Shown here one piece after another: positions 1 to 7,690 of a stretch of 43,784 nucleotides of DNA. Below the pieces are notes generated by a model. The model saw only the letters and a list, made by a program, of their open reading frames with translations. It searched no databases and was not told where the DNA came from. Made by a program: the position numbers and the translations under genes. The stretch comes from Litorilinea aerophila (lineage in GTDB: Bacteria; Chloroflexota; Anaerolineae; Caldilineales; Caldilineaceae), in assembly GCA_945905745.1 (NCBI GenBank), contig CAMDQF010000011.1, forward strand, positions 1-43,784. The letters are read 5' to 3'. Position 1 is the stretch's first letter, and each line of letters begins with the position of its first letter.

Positions 1-2
1 CC

Positions 3-1562
3 GCCGCCGCCGACCTGGCCTCGCGCCGGGCGCTGGCCGAGAGTATGGCCGGTTACTCGCAACTGCTCATCCATCGGGATCATCTCTACGATGACCGTTC
101 CCTGATTCTGGCGCGGGACGCCGCCCTGCTCGGCGAAAGTCCCAACAGCTACACCGCCCTGCGCACTGCGGTGGACAACGCCCGTTCGCTTCTCGTCATC
201 CCCTCGCCGGCCAGCCGCCACCTGGGGGCGGTCAATGCCGTGGCCTTCAGCCCGGATGGGCAGCGTATCGTCTCCGGCGGCGCAGACGGCACGATCCGTC
301 TCTGGCGCGCCGGCGATATGCAGCCGCTGCAACTGCTCTTTGGTCACACGGGAAGGGTGTTGTCGGTGGGATTCAGCCCGGATGGGCAGCGCATCGTCTC
401 GGCGGGTTTTGACAGCAGCGTGCGCGTCTGGGATGTGGCGAGCGGAGAGGAAGTCAGCCGTCTGGAAGGTCACACGGGAAGTGTGTGGTCGGTGGGATTC
501 AGCCCGGATGGGGAGCGCATCGTCTCGGCGGGTGATGACAGCAGCGTGCGCGTCTGGGAGAGCGCGCGGCGGCTTCTCCTGCGTGCCATCGCGGCCATTG
601 CCCGGCCCGCGCCCATTTTGACCACGACGGAGCGCCAGCGGTTGGGTCTGGCCGGGGAAAGCCGGCTACCTGCGCAGACGGAACTGCTCCCCCTTATGCG
701 CCAGGCGCAGGCGCAGGAGGCGATAGACGCCGGGCGGGGATTGGCCGGCACCGGCCGCGTGGACGAAGCCATCGCCCAATTCGAGACAGCCCTGGCTCTG
801 GGCGCACGGCTGACCCTCGACCCCCAAGCCCTGGCCGAGACGATACGCGCCAATCAGACGCAGGCGCTGATCTTTGCCGGCGCGCAACTGGCCGGTGCCG
901 GCGAACCCGACAAGGCGCTGCTGAAATTGGCGGAGGCTGTCGCCCTCGACGCATCGCTGACGATGACCCAGGCGCAACAGCGCGCGGCCATCCCGCTGCT
1001 GCAGGAAGGGCGCAAGTTGGTGCGCATCGGCCAGATCGAAGACGGATTGCGTCTACTGGAACGCGCCATTGCTTTGGACAGCGGGTTGGAGTTGGAAACT
1101 CTGGTAAGAGAAGGGCTGGTAGATGCCCAACTTCAGTTCCAGCACTGCGGTCTGCTGGCCTTTGCAGAATTGGCCGCGCTGGTCTCTGATTTCTGCGACG
1201 AACTGACTGCTCAGGTCACTGAAATTGAAGCGGGGAAGGGTGTGACTGGCACGATCGACACGATTGTGGGCGATCTCTGGAGACTTCCCATCGTCGCCAG
1301 CAGCCACATTACGATTACACTCGCGGCTGAAGGAGGCGATTCGGACCAGTTAGATACTTATTTGACCCTGTACAATGCGGAATTTCGCATCGTGGACGAG
1401 AACGATGACCTTGCGTCTGGGGGTCTGGATTCGGAGCTTGTCAACGTGCCCTTGACCGAATCGGGCATCTATTGGATCGAGGCCGGTCGCTGTTGTCCCA
1501 ACGGAGATAATGGCAGTGTGGGGGGCTACCGGCTGCGGGTGGTCGTGCGGCTGGATGAATGA
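3..1562 (+). CDS. WD40-repeat protein with TPR-like and PPC-like C-terminal regions (5' end missing)
   Basis: The reading frame is open from base 3, so the true start lies before the window. The visible part begins with a segment typical of the linker preceding WD40 repeats in bacterial NACHT/AAA or kinase-WD40 proteins (ALAESMAGYSQLLI). Three WD40 repeats follow at roughly 225-560, each with the FSPDGxRIVS and SVRVW hallmarks. Repeats 2 and 3 are nearly identical in DNA with a 126-base period (starting near 342 and 468), which indicates recent duplication. Next comes an alpha-helical region with TPR-like units (GRVDEAIAQFETALAL, GQIEDGLRLLERAIAL). The last ~100 residues look like a pre-peptidase C-terminal (PPC) beta-sandwich (GTIDT, LDTYLTLY, DENDD). 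The role is probably signalling or scaffolding, but the effector domain lies outside the window. The stop sits at the edge of a G/C-rich hairpin. Confidence 0.85.
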   Translation, partial: AAADLASRRALAESMAGYSQLLIHRDHLYDDRSLILARDAALLGESPNSYTALRTAVDNARSLLVIPSPASRHLGAVNAVAFSPDGQRIVSGGADGTIRLWRAGDMQPLQLLFGHTGRVLSVGFSPDGQRIVSAGFDSSVRVWDVASGEEVSRLEGHTGSVWSVGFSPDGERIVSAGDDSSVRVWESARRLLLRAIAAIARPAPILTTTERQRLGLAGESRLPAQTELLPLMRQAQAQEAIDAGRGLAGTGRVDEAIAQFETALALGARLTLDPQALAETIRANQTQALIFAGAQLAGAGEPDKALLKLAEAVALDASLTMTQAQQRAAIPLLQEGRKLVRIGQIEDGLRLLERAIALDSGLELETLVREGLVDAQLQFQHCGLLAFAELAALVSDFCDELTAQVTEIEAGKGVTGTIDTIVGDLWRLPIVASSHITITLAAEGGDSDQLDTYLTLYNAEFRIVDENDDLASGGLDSELVNVPLTESGIYWIEAGRCCPNGDNGSVGGYRLRVVVRLDE

Positions 1563-1799
1563 CCCCCACCCAGCCTCCCCCGCGGCGGGGGAGGGGTTGC
1601 GCAATCGCGGGAATGGCCCGTCCGCGGCTTCTGGCGCAAGCTGACAGCTTGCGTTACGTATGGCCGGGATGGCCTGATCCATTGCGGGGATCGGATAGCC
1701 AGCGGGTGGTGATGGCGTTTGACCAGCCTTTGGGCAGTGGCTATAATGGGGTGGCCTTTACATACAGGCCCTGCGCAGGAATGATGAGAGGAGGCAGTG
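1563..1799. repeat. Intergenic hairpins between the WD40 gene and the HNH pair
   Basis: Two short palindromes are visible. One is a C-run/G-run hairpin at 1574-1594 that begins 12 bases after the WD40 stop. The other is a perfect 8-base stem with a 3-base loop at 1635-1653 (CGCAAGCT / AGCTTGCG). The first belongs to the same CCCTCnCC...GGnGAGGG type seen at 2936-3010 and inside the giant gene at 32735. They may terminate the upstream transcript. No gene is supported here. Confidence 0.5.
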
Positions 1800-2210
1800 A
1801 TGCTGTTGGAGAGAGTCACACTGGAATTGCCTGTCGAATTGCTGCGTTCTGCGCGACGGGTTGCCGAGATAACCGGAGCGTCCTTTGACCGGGTTATTCA
1901 GTCCACATTGGCCCACGGATTGCCTCCGCTGGATGATCTGCCCGCCTACGAAGCTGCTGGGCTTGCATCTCTGGTTCTGCTTGATGATGCCCAACTTTGG
2001 GGGATTGCCCGCGGGACAATCGCGGCGCCGGCGGTAGCTGAACTTCATCGCCTGCTTGATGACCAAAACGCCGGTGAATTGACCGCAGATGGCGCAGAAA
2101 CCCTCGACCTTTTGCTGGAGGCGCACGGGCAGCAGCTCGTCCGCAGTTCCCACGCCTATCTGCTCCTTGCCCGGCGCGGCTATTCTGTCCCTATGCAAGA
2201 GGATCACTGA
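1800..2210 (+). CDS. Unrecognised 136-residue protein coupled to an HNH endonuclease
   Basis: I do not recognise this family. The ATG at 1800 follows a strong AGAGGAGG at 1787-1794; a GTG directly before it at 1797 is a less well spaced alternative. The N-terminus (MLLERVTLELPVELLRSARR) looks like a short beta strand plus helix, reminiscent of a ribbon-helix-helix type start, and is followed by several amphipathic helices. There is no signal peptide or membrane segment. The stop at 2208-2210 lies one base before the GTG of the HNH gene, so the two are almost certainly translated together. A regulatory or antitoxin-like role toward the nuclease is possible but is inference only. Confidence 0.7.
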   Translation: MLLERVTLELPVELLRSARRVAEITGASFDRVIQSTLAHGLPPLDDLPAYEAAGLASLVLLDDAQLWGIARGTIAAPAVAELHRLLDDQNAGELTADGAETLDLLLEAHGQQLVRSSHAYLLLARRGYSVPMQEDH

Positions 2211-2211
2211 T

Positions 2212-2640
2212 GTGGCGCGGCCATATATCTCCCCGTCGGTGCGCCGACAAGTGGCGGTCAGAGCCGGTCATCGGTGCGGGTATTGCCTGACCCTGCAAAG
2301 CTTTACTGCAATGCCGATGCACGTGGAACACATCATCCCGCTTGTCGCAGGCGGTGATTCCTCCCTGGACAACCTGTGGCTTGCTTGCCCTTTTTGCAAT
2401 GGATTCAAAGGAATCCAAACGGAGGCCATAGATTTGTTCTCGGGTGAGTGGGTCGCTCTGTTCAACCCGCGCCAACAGATGTGGAGCGAACATTTCCGTT
2501 GGGGTGAAGGCGGTGTTTTGATAGAAGGCATATCCTCAATCGGACGGGCGACAGTCGTTGCTCTACACATGAACAACGAACATTTGGTGCGGGCCAGACG
2601 GCAATGGATATTGGCCGGTTGGCATCCGCCACAGTGGTAG
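2212..2640 (+). CDS. HNH endonuclease
   Basis: The 142-residue protein carries a complete HNH nuclease core: a CGYC zinc knuckle near residue 22, then HVEHIIPLVAGG with the catalytic His and metal-binding residues, the central Asn in SLDNLWLAC, and the second knuckle CPFCNG. The start is taken as GTG at 2212, because it gives VARPYISPSVRRQV, the usual beginning of this family, and because AAGAGGA lies at a suitable distance upstream. A longer frame opening at 2089 would overlap most of the previous gene and is unlikely. The family nicks or cuts DNA. It is common as a stand-alone, often HGT-associated gene in cyanobacteria and Chloroflexota. The target and role here are unknown. Confidence 0.85.
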   Translation: MARPYISPSVRRQVAVRAGHRCGYCLTLQSFTAMPMHVEHIIPLVAGGDSSLDNLWLACPFCNGFKGIQTEAIDLFSGEWVALFNPRQQMWSEHFRWGEGGVLIEGISSIGRATVVALHMNNEHLVRARRQWILAGWHPPQW

Positions 2641-2682
2641 TCTCTCCTTACCCCACACGCAACACAAAAAGCAGCAGTCGTA

Positions 2683-2745
2683 GGTTGGGTTCTCCCGGCA
2701 AGATATCGCTACCTACGCTGCAACGCACGCTGGGAAAACCCAACC
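2683..2745. repeat. Inverted repeat downstream of the HNH gene
   Basis: Arms GGTTGGGTTCTCCC (2683-2696) and GGGAAAACCCAACC (2732-2745) pair with one mismatch. The element lies 40 bases after the HNH stop and could act as a terminator. It is also a typical dispersed palindromic repeat. The rest of 2641-2846 holds nothing else that I can support. Confidence 0.5.
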
Positions 2746-2846
2746 GCGCCAGTTTGCATATTCTGGGAAATCACTGTGTCAAGAATGTCAACCGTCTTGC
2801 TTTCATTTTCATCCGTGGCCTTATTTTTGCGCAGGAGATTCTGGCG

Positions 2847-2891
2847 ATGGCAGAGCGACCATTGCAGGGCAAAGTGGCGTGGGTGACGGGG
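2847..2891 (+). pseudogene. 5' stump of a short-chain dehydrogenase/reductase gene
   Basis: A ribosome-binding site (AGGAG at 2832-2836) and an ATG at 2847 open a frame reading MAERPLQGKVAWVTG. This is the standard N-terminus of a short-chain dehydrogenase (first beta strand plus the beginning of the TGxxxGxG cofactor loop). The reading then dissolves into PAAGGGAAG and into G/C-rich repeat sequence. No further SDR motif (NAG, YxxxK) appears in any frame downstream. The gene seems to have been truncated by repeat insertion or deletion right after codon 15. Confidence 0.6.
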
Positions 2892-2935
2892 CCGGCTGCT
2901 GGTGGTGGTGCAGCCGGAGTGACGATGTGCCCTCA

Positions 2936-3210
2936 CCCCCAACGCCTTCGGCGTCTTCCTCTCCCAGCCGCGGCGTTGGCGGGTGGGAGAGGGGCCGGGC
3001 CGGGAGAGGGGGGTCGGTTGATGGTGTGGGGCGTGTATTTCGGGTGTGGTGGGGTCGATGCTGGACGGGGTGCGCAATCTCTCGTTCCCACCGCTCCGCG
3101 TGGGAACGGCGTTGGGCCGCTCCGCGGCCATCCATCGCCCGCCCCCTTTGGCCGCGGAGCGTCCGGTCTGCGCACCCACGTAGGAGCGTGGGCACGCTAT
3201 GCCCCCCACC
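2936..3210. repeat. G/C-rich hairpin repeats
   Basis: The stretch contains CTCTCCCAGCC...GGTGGGAGAGGGG near 2961-2995, and blocks of the type GTTCCCACCGCTCC...GTGGGAAC near 3083-3110 and 3181-3200. The second type recurs at 30606-30655. I see no coding content; long open frames here are by-products of G/C richness. Confidence 0.5.
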
Positions 3211-3220
3211 TGTCACCATA

Positions 3221-3560
3221 CCCCCTCCTCTCCCAGCGCCGCCAACGCCATCGGCAAAGCCAGTCCACCTGCTGGAAGAGGAGGGGGCGACCCGTCAACG
3301 GGACTTAACCCGTCAGCAGGTAGGGGCCGGTGAGCGGGCGGTGAGGGATTGCGTCGAGCCGGGAGCGTGGACACGCGATGACATCCCAACCGCCACCGAA
3401 CCCCCTCCTCTTCCAGCGCCGCCGTCGCCATCGGCAAAGCCAGTCCACCTGCTGGGAGAGGAGGGGGCGACCCGTCAACGGGACTTAACCCGTCAGCAGG
3501 TAGGGGGTGGTGAGGGATTGTGTCGAGCCGGGAGCGGGGCGTGTGTCGGTGGGTGACAAC
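3221..3560. repeat. 180-base tandem direct repeat (two units)
   Basis: A block starting CCCCCTCCTCT at 3221 recurs at 3401, an exact 180-base offset. The first ~110 bases of each unit differ at only a few positions; the remainder is similar with small indels. Each unit contains a hairpin (CCCCCTCCTCT / AGAGGAGGGGG flanking a spacer) and an ACCCGTCAACGGG segment. A truncated third copy lies at about 4269-4295, where it supplies the ribosome-binding site of the AlkD-like gene. No gene is supported between 2892 and 3570. Confidence 0.7.
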
Positions 3561-3570
3561 GAAGCCACGC

Positions 3571-4272
3571 CTACACCCCCAACTTCTCCTTCAGCCGGTC
3601 GCTGGTCAGATGCTTTACCACGTCGAACGGCTCGCACTCGCCACTGACGGAAGTGAATTCGATCGGCCCCACAGCCCGCGCAACCTGCAGAGCCGCCTTG
3701 TTCAACACCGCGCTGCGCTTTCCGATCCCCATCAGTGCCGAACCCATCGCGAGGCGGACCCTCTCCAACTCCGTCCCGATCGTCTGCGCGATGCGCTCGA
3801 CGTGAGCAAGGAAGAACTCCTCGCTCGGCGCTTTCTTGCCAGAGAACTTTGACGCCTCGTAGAGCAGCCCGTAGCCGCAATCGCGGCGTACCGGGTCGTC
3901 GCTCCTGACCCACTGATCGGCAAGCTCAACCACGAAGGAGGTCTTCGCCAGGGTCGCGTCGCAGGAGGCAAACACGTGCGCCAGCAGGCCGCCGGCCAAC
4001 TCTTCGACCTGTTGCTCGGCCTGCTCACGGGTGATGCGCGCCGGGTCGTCGATCAGCAGCGCGATCACTCTGGCTTCGTAGACGTCGGTCTTCCAGAGCG
4101 CGTGCGCCAGCTCCCGGTCGCGCCCAATCCGTTTGGCCAGCTTGCGTAGCTGTGTCAGCCCGATTCCGTAACTCCGCATCCCGGCGGTACTCGTGCCTAG
4201 CTTCTCCCAGTTGCGTATGCCCCGCTCGTCGCGCTCAGTTTCGAGCAGAGCGAGGACTTCGGAAACGGTCAT
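3571..4272 (-). CDS. DNA alkylation repair protein (AlkD-like HEAT-repeat glycosylase)
   Basis: This 233-residue all-helical protein fits the AlkD/COG4912 family in length and pattern. Hallmarks are YGIGLTQLRKLAKRIG near residue 35, LAHALWKTDVYEARVIALLIDDP near 55-78, SCDATLAK near 103, and the SDDPVRRDCGYGLLYEASKF helix near 123-142. Family members excise positively charged alkylated bases by wrapping DNA in HEAT-like repeats. The gene reads leftward. The ATG at 4272 has GAGGAGGGGG about 8 bases upstream, in sequence derived from the neighbouring repeat family. It stands alone on its strand. Function is inferred from the family; some paralogues lack glycosylase activity. Confidence 0.8.
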   Translation of the reverse strand: MTVSEVLALLETERDERGIRNWEKLGTSTAGMRSYGIGLTQLRKLAKRIGRDRELAHALWKTDVYEARVIALLIDDPARITREQAEQQVEELAGGLLAHVFASCDATLAKTSFVVELADQWVRSDDPVRRDCGYGLLYEASKFSGKKAPSEEFFLAHVERIAQTIGTELERVRLAMGSALMGIGKRSAVLNKAALQVARAVGPIEFTSVSGECEPFDVVKHLTSDRLKEKLGV

Positions 4273-4543
4273 GTGAGAACCCCCTCCTCTAGTAGGTGGA
4301 CCAATCTAATGGAGATAACGAGACGATTTCTGACGTAGTGGGTGGTGCGTGTACCAGTTTTCTCCGTACCAGCACAAAATCTAACGAAAATAGGAACGCA
4401 GAGGTCGCAAGCGGCACAGAAGCCGCAGATTTTGTACTGGTCTGGAGGATGCTGGAAAGAAAATGGGACGCTGATGTACGCGGATAGACGCTGATTCAGA
4501 GGCAAAAATCTGGTTGGCGCGAATAAGTCTTGGGATCAAACGA

Positions 4544-4753
4544 TAGGGGCATGAGGTGTTGGCGGGGATGAGGCTCATTCGACGACTGTAGTTGCTTCCG
4601 CCACACCTCGTGCCCGCTGCAGCACAGACAGTGTGACGCAAAACTGCGTGACGCAAAACTGCGTGACACAAAACAGAGCGGGCACGAGGTGGGATGGCGA
4701 TGAAACCGGTCTTTCTTTGCGAAGATTCTTCCGCCATCCCACCTCATGCCCCT
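4544..4753. repeat. Nested inverted repeats with a 15-base internal tandem repeat
   Basis: Outer arms AGGGGCATGAGGTG (from 4544) and CACCTCATGCCCCT (ending near 4753) enclose inner perfect arms ACCTCGTGCCCGCT (4605-4618) and AGCGGGCACGAGGT (4677-4690). The loop holds GTGACGCAAAACTGC repeated about three times (4632-4674). The nested architecture suggests a repeat inserted into a repeat. The surrounding 4273-5026 also contains GCGGATAGACGCTG and CTGCGTTCCTCTGCG fragments of the dispersed type. No gene is supported in this 750-base stretch. Confidence 0.6.
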
Positions 4754-5026
4754 ACCGTAGGATTCCGCCAAACTTTGTTGACCCAGCAGTTTTTTGCGCT
4801 AACAAAATCTGCGTTCCTCTGCGTTTATCTGCGTCCTGGTTTTCCACCCTCATCTTGACCAATTCATCTATTGCCAGTATATGGGCTGGCGCTTGCGCTG
4901 TCAACCAGAATCCTCCGCCCGAAAGAGTGCTGGGCCTGAATTCTAGTGGGCATTTGCGCCCGTTTGGGGTAAAATTAATCTCCAATCACTCGTTCATCCA
5001 ATCCACCCACCAGCGAGAGACCACCT

Positions 5027-6142
5027 ATGAAAATTACAAAAATCACCCCCTTTCTCGTCGACAAATATCTCCTCGTCCGGGTCTACACCGACGCGGGGAT
5101 CATCGGCAACGGCGAGGCCGGCCTCTGGTCGCACCACGCCGCTACCTGCCGGGCCATCGAAGAGCTGAGCCACTACTACATCGGCAAAGACCCCACCCGT
5201 ATTGAACACCACTACCAGACCGTCTCCCGGGACACCCACTTTATGGGAGCGGTCATCAGCGCCGCGCTCAGCGCCATCGACATCGCGCTCTGGGACATTC
5301 TGGGCAAGTCGGTCGGGCTGCCGGTCCATCAACTGCTGGGCGGCAAATGTCGCGACAAAGTGAAGGTCTTTGCCAATGTGCGGGGCAATTCAGTGGAGGA
5401 GATGGCCGAGAGCGCCCGTCAGCAGGTGGAGGCGGGCTATCTCTCCCTGCGCGCCATGCCCTTCCTGCCCGGCTGGGAGCAGCAGACCCCCACCCAGATT
5501 GTCACCTCTGCCATCGAAATCACCGCAGCCATCCGGGAGGCCATCGGCTACGGCATCGATCTGGGGCTGGAAATCCACCGCAACCTGCGCCCGGAGGAGG
5601 CCATCACCCTGGCCACCGCGCTGGAACCCCTGCGCATCCTCTACTACGAAGACGCCCTGGCCCCGGAGAGTGTGGAGGCGTTGGCCTATATCGCCCGTAG
5701 TGTCAAACTGCCTATGGCCAGCGGCGAGCGCTTCTACAATATCTACCAGTTCAAAGACCTCATCGACCGCCAGATTGTCAGCCTGATCCGTCCGGACCTT
5801 TCGTTGGCCGGTGGGTTTACCCAGGTGAAGAAGATTGCGGCCATGGCCGAGGCCGCCTTTGTGGGCATCTTCCCCCATCTGATGGGCAGCCCGCTGAACG
5901 TGGCGGCCTTCACCCATCTGGACGCGGCCATCCCCAATTATGTGCTGATGGAGAGCCACACGGACGCCGACCCGATGAACGAGCTGGTCGATCACCCGGT
6001 AGAGCGGCAGGGGGGCTACATCCTCGTCTCGGATCGCCCCGGCATCGGCGTGGAGATCGACGAATCCAAGCTGGCGAAGTACCCGTACAAGCGCAAGACG
6101 ATTACGGGCTATTTTCACGCCGACGGCTCCGTGGCCCATTAG
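5027..6142 (+). CDS. Mandelate racemase/muconate lactonizing family enzyme (galactonate-dehydratase-like)
   Basis: The 371-residue protein has the enolase-superfamily layout: an N-terminal capping domain (MKITKITPF, GNGEAGLW) and a (beta/alpha)7-beta barrel. Barrel metal-ligand positions read E182 in LEIHRN, E208 in YYEDA and E234 in SGERFY; probable acid/base histidines are H184 and H284 (FPHLMGS). The EIH segment aligns with the DxHG segment of D-galactonate dehydratase, so the first ligand is Glu instead of Asp. Members dehydrate aldonic acids or isomerise related acids; the substrate here is unknown. GAGAGACC precedes the ATG. The next gene is co-directional, 83 bases downstream, beyond an inverted repeat. 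Confidence 0.8.
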   Translation: MKITKITPFLVDKYLLVRVYTDAGIIGNGEAGLWSHHAATCRAIEELSHYYIGKDPTRIEHHYQTVSRDTHFMGAVISAALSAIDIALWDILGKSVGLPVHQLLGGKCRDKVKVFANVRGNSVEEMAESARQQVEAGYLSLRAMPFLPGWEQQTPTQIVTSAIEITAAIREAIGYGIDLGLEIHRNLRPEEAITLATALEPLRILYYEDALAPESVEALAYIARSVKLPMASGERFYNIYQFKDLIDRQIVSLIRPDLSLAGGFTQVKKIAAMAEAAFVGIFPHLMGSPLNVAAFTHLDAAIPNYVLMESHTDADPMNELVDHPVERQGGYILVSDRPGIGVEIDESKLAKYPYKRKTITGYFHADGSVAH

Positions 6143-6150
6143 ATTTCACG

Positions 6151-6202
6151 TAGTGCGTGGTGCGTGAACTGGTAGTGATACTGGTTCACGCACTACGCAC
6201 TA
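6151..6202. repeat. Inverted repeat of the TAGTGCGTGGTGCGTGAAC family
   Basis: Arms TAGTGCGTGGTGCGTGAAC (6151-6169) and GTTCACGCACTACGCACTA (6184-6202) pair with one mismatch. The element sits 9 bases after the dehydratase stop and 23 before the next start. Related sequence occurs at 4335-4350, 20173-20212 and, inside a coding region, at 35674-35703. It is probably a dispersed palindromic element that can also attenuate transcription. Confidence 0.6.
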
Positions 6203-6225
6203 CTTGTTGATGAAAAGAGACTTCA

Positions 6226-7605
6226 ATGACACCCATCCGGGGAATGCTGACGACAGACGAACTGGCCGGAAAGGTCCAGGCGGGCGAGATCGACACAGTG
6301 CTGGCCGTCTTCACCGACCATTACGGGCGTTTTATGGGCAAGCGCTTTGACGCCGAGTTCTTTGTGGCCGACATCGCTGGCCACGGAACCCACGCCTGCA
6401 ACTATCTGCTGACGGTGGATATGGAGATGGAGCCTGTGCCCGGCTATGCCTTTGCCAACTGGGCCCGGGGCTACGGCGACTTCCATCTGCTGCCGGATTT
6501 GGCGACTTTGCGGCTGGCCTCCTGGCTGGACCGAACTGCGCTGGTGATCTGCGATGTGGAGAACGAGCGGGAACACAGACCGGTGGAACAGGCCCCCCGC
6601 TCTATCCTGCGCAAGCAGATCGAGCGGGCCGGAGCGCTGGGCTACACAGCCTTGGCTGCTACCGAATTGGAATACTATATTTATACAGATTCCTACCGGG
6701 ACGCCCATGCGAAGGGCTATGGCGGGCTGACCCCGGCGGGCTGGTACATCGAGGACTATCACGCGCTGCAAGGCAGCCGGGAAGAGTTTTTCAACGCGGC
6801 AGTGCGCCGCCATCTGAAGGCGTCGGGCATTCCTGTGGAGAATTCCAAAGGCGAGTGGGGGCTGGGCCAGCACGAGCTAAATGTGCGCTATGCCGACGCC
6901 CTGGCAATGGCCGATCGCCACGTTATTTACAAGCAGTGTCTGAAGGAGGTGGCTGACAGCCTGGGCATCAGTGTGACATTTATGGCGACGATCGACGAGA
7001 AGCAGGCGGGCAGCAGCAGCCACATCCACCTGAGCCTGTGGAAGGGGGAACAACCTGCCTTTGCCGGGGATCAGCCCATCGGCCCAGTGCTGGGGTCGGA
7101 TGAATTCCGCTGGTTTCTGGGGGGATGGATCGCCCACGTGCCGGAGCTGATGCCCTTCTACGCGCCGACGATCAACTCCTACAAGCGCTATCAGGCCGGC
7201 TCCTGGGCACCCACCCGGCTGGCCTGGAGCCACGACAACCGCACCGCGGGCTTCCGGGTGGTGGGCAGCGGCAAGAGTCTGCGCATCGAGAACCGCATCC
7301 CCGGCGCGGATGTGAACCCTTACCTGGCCCTGGCTGCGGCCCTGGCCTCCGGGCTGGACGGCATCGAAAAGCGCACCGAGCCGCCGCCCATCTTCGACGG
7401 CGACATCTACAGCGCGGCCCACCTGCCCCGTGTCCCTCACAGCCTGCGCGATGCCACGGACAATCTGGAACAGAGCGCCTTCGCCGTGGAAACCTTCGGC
7501 CCGGAGGTCGTCGAACACTACGTCAAGACTTTCCGTGTCGAGCAGGCCGCCTTCGACAACGCCGTCACCGACTGGGAGCGGCGGCGTTATTTCGAGCGGA
7601 TATAA
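6226..7605 (+). CDS. Glutamine synthetase family protein
   Basis: The 459-residue protein matches the glutamine-synthetase fold in length and motifs: ELEYYIY near residues 147-153 (metal-binding Glu pair), GQHELNVRYADAL near 216-228, SSHIHLSLW near 265 (ATP/ammonia-site His), NSYKRY near 317, and RIENRIPGADVNPYLALAAALASGLDGIE near 353-381 with the conserved Arg and NPYL. Such enzymes form gamma-glutamyl amides from glutamate and ammonia, or from amines in the PuuA/GlnT-like branches. HIHLSLW in place of the GMHVHQS of GlnA suggests a divergent, perhaps amine-using, ligase. GAGAC precedes the ATG. It is the last plus-strand gene before the convergent pyrB. Confidence 0.8.
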   Translation: MTPIRGMLTTDELAGKVQAGEIDTVLAVFTDHYGRFMGKRFDAEFFVADIAGHGTHACNYLLTVDMEMEPVPGYAFANWARGYGDFHLLPDLATLRLASWLDRTALVICDVENEREHRPVEQAPRSILRKQIERAGALGYTALAATELEYYIYTDSYRDAHAKGYGGLTPAGWYIEDYHALQGSREEFFNAAVRRHLKASGIPVENSKGEWGLGQHELNVRYADALAMADRHVIYKQCLKEVADSLGISVTFMATIDEKQAGSSSHIHLSLWKGEQPAFAGDQPIGPVLGSDEFRWFLGGWIAHVPELMPFYAPTINSYKRYQAGSWAPTRLAWSHDNRTAGFRVVGSGKSLRIENRIPGADVNPYLALAAALASGLDGIEKRTEPPPIFDGDIYSAAHLPRVPHSLRDATDNLEQSAFAVETFGPEVVEHYVKTFRVEQAAFDNAVTDWERRRYFERI

Positions 7606-7690
7606 GAGACTGGGGATTAGGGACTGGGGATTGGGCAGTATCAACGATGCGTCATCACTGCCCAATCCCCAATCTCCAGTCCTCACTCCC
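7606..7690. terminator. Probable bidirectional terminator, GGGGACTGGGGATTGG repeat family
   Basis: This is an inverted repeat in the gap between two convergent genes. The left arm (7606-7639) reads repeated GACTGGGGATT units; the right arm (7657-7690) is its complement, with a perfect 15-base match next to the loop (TGGGGATTGGGCAGT against ACTGCCCAATCCCCA). It fills the space between the glutamine-synthetase-family stop and the pyrB stop. The same repeat family recurs at 8663-8747 and inside pyrC. Termination is inferred from position. Confidence 0.55.

Noticed and set aside
2604-3556. Long frames across the repeat-rich stretch after the HNH gene
   Set aside because: They translate repeats into Pro/Gly/Arg runs. 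Only the 15-codon SDR start is protein-like.
3221-3560. The 180-base repeat as an origin, attachment site or CRISPR
   Set aside because: There are only two adjacent units and no DnaA boxes, integrase gene or spacer structure.
4273-5026. tRNA or small RNA gene in the 750-base gap
   Set aside because: No cloverleaf with a T-arm or acceptor consensus was found; the pairing seen is explained by nested inverted repeats.
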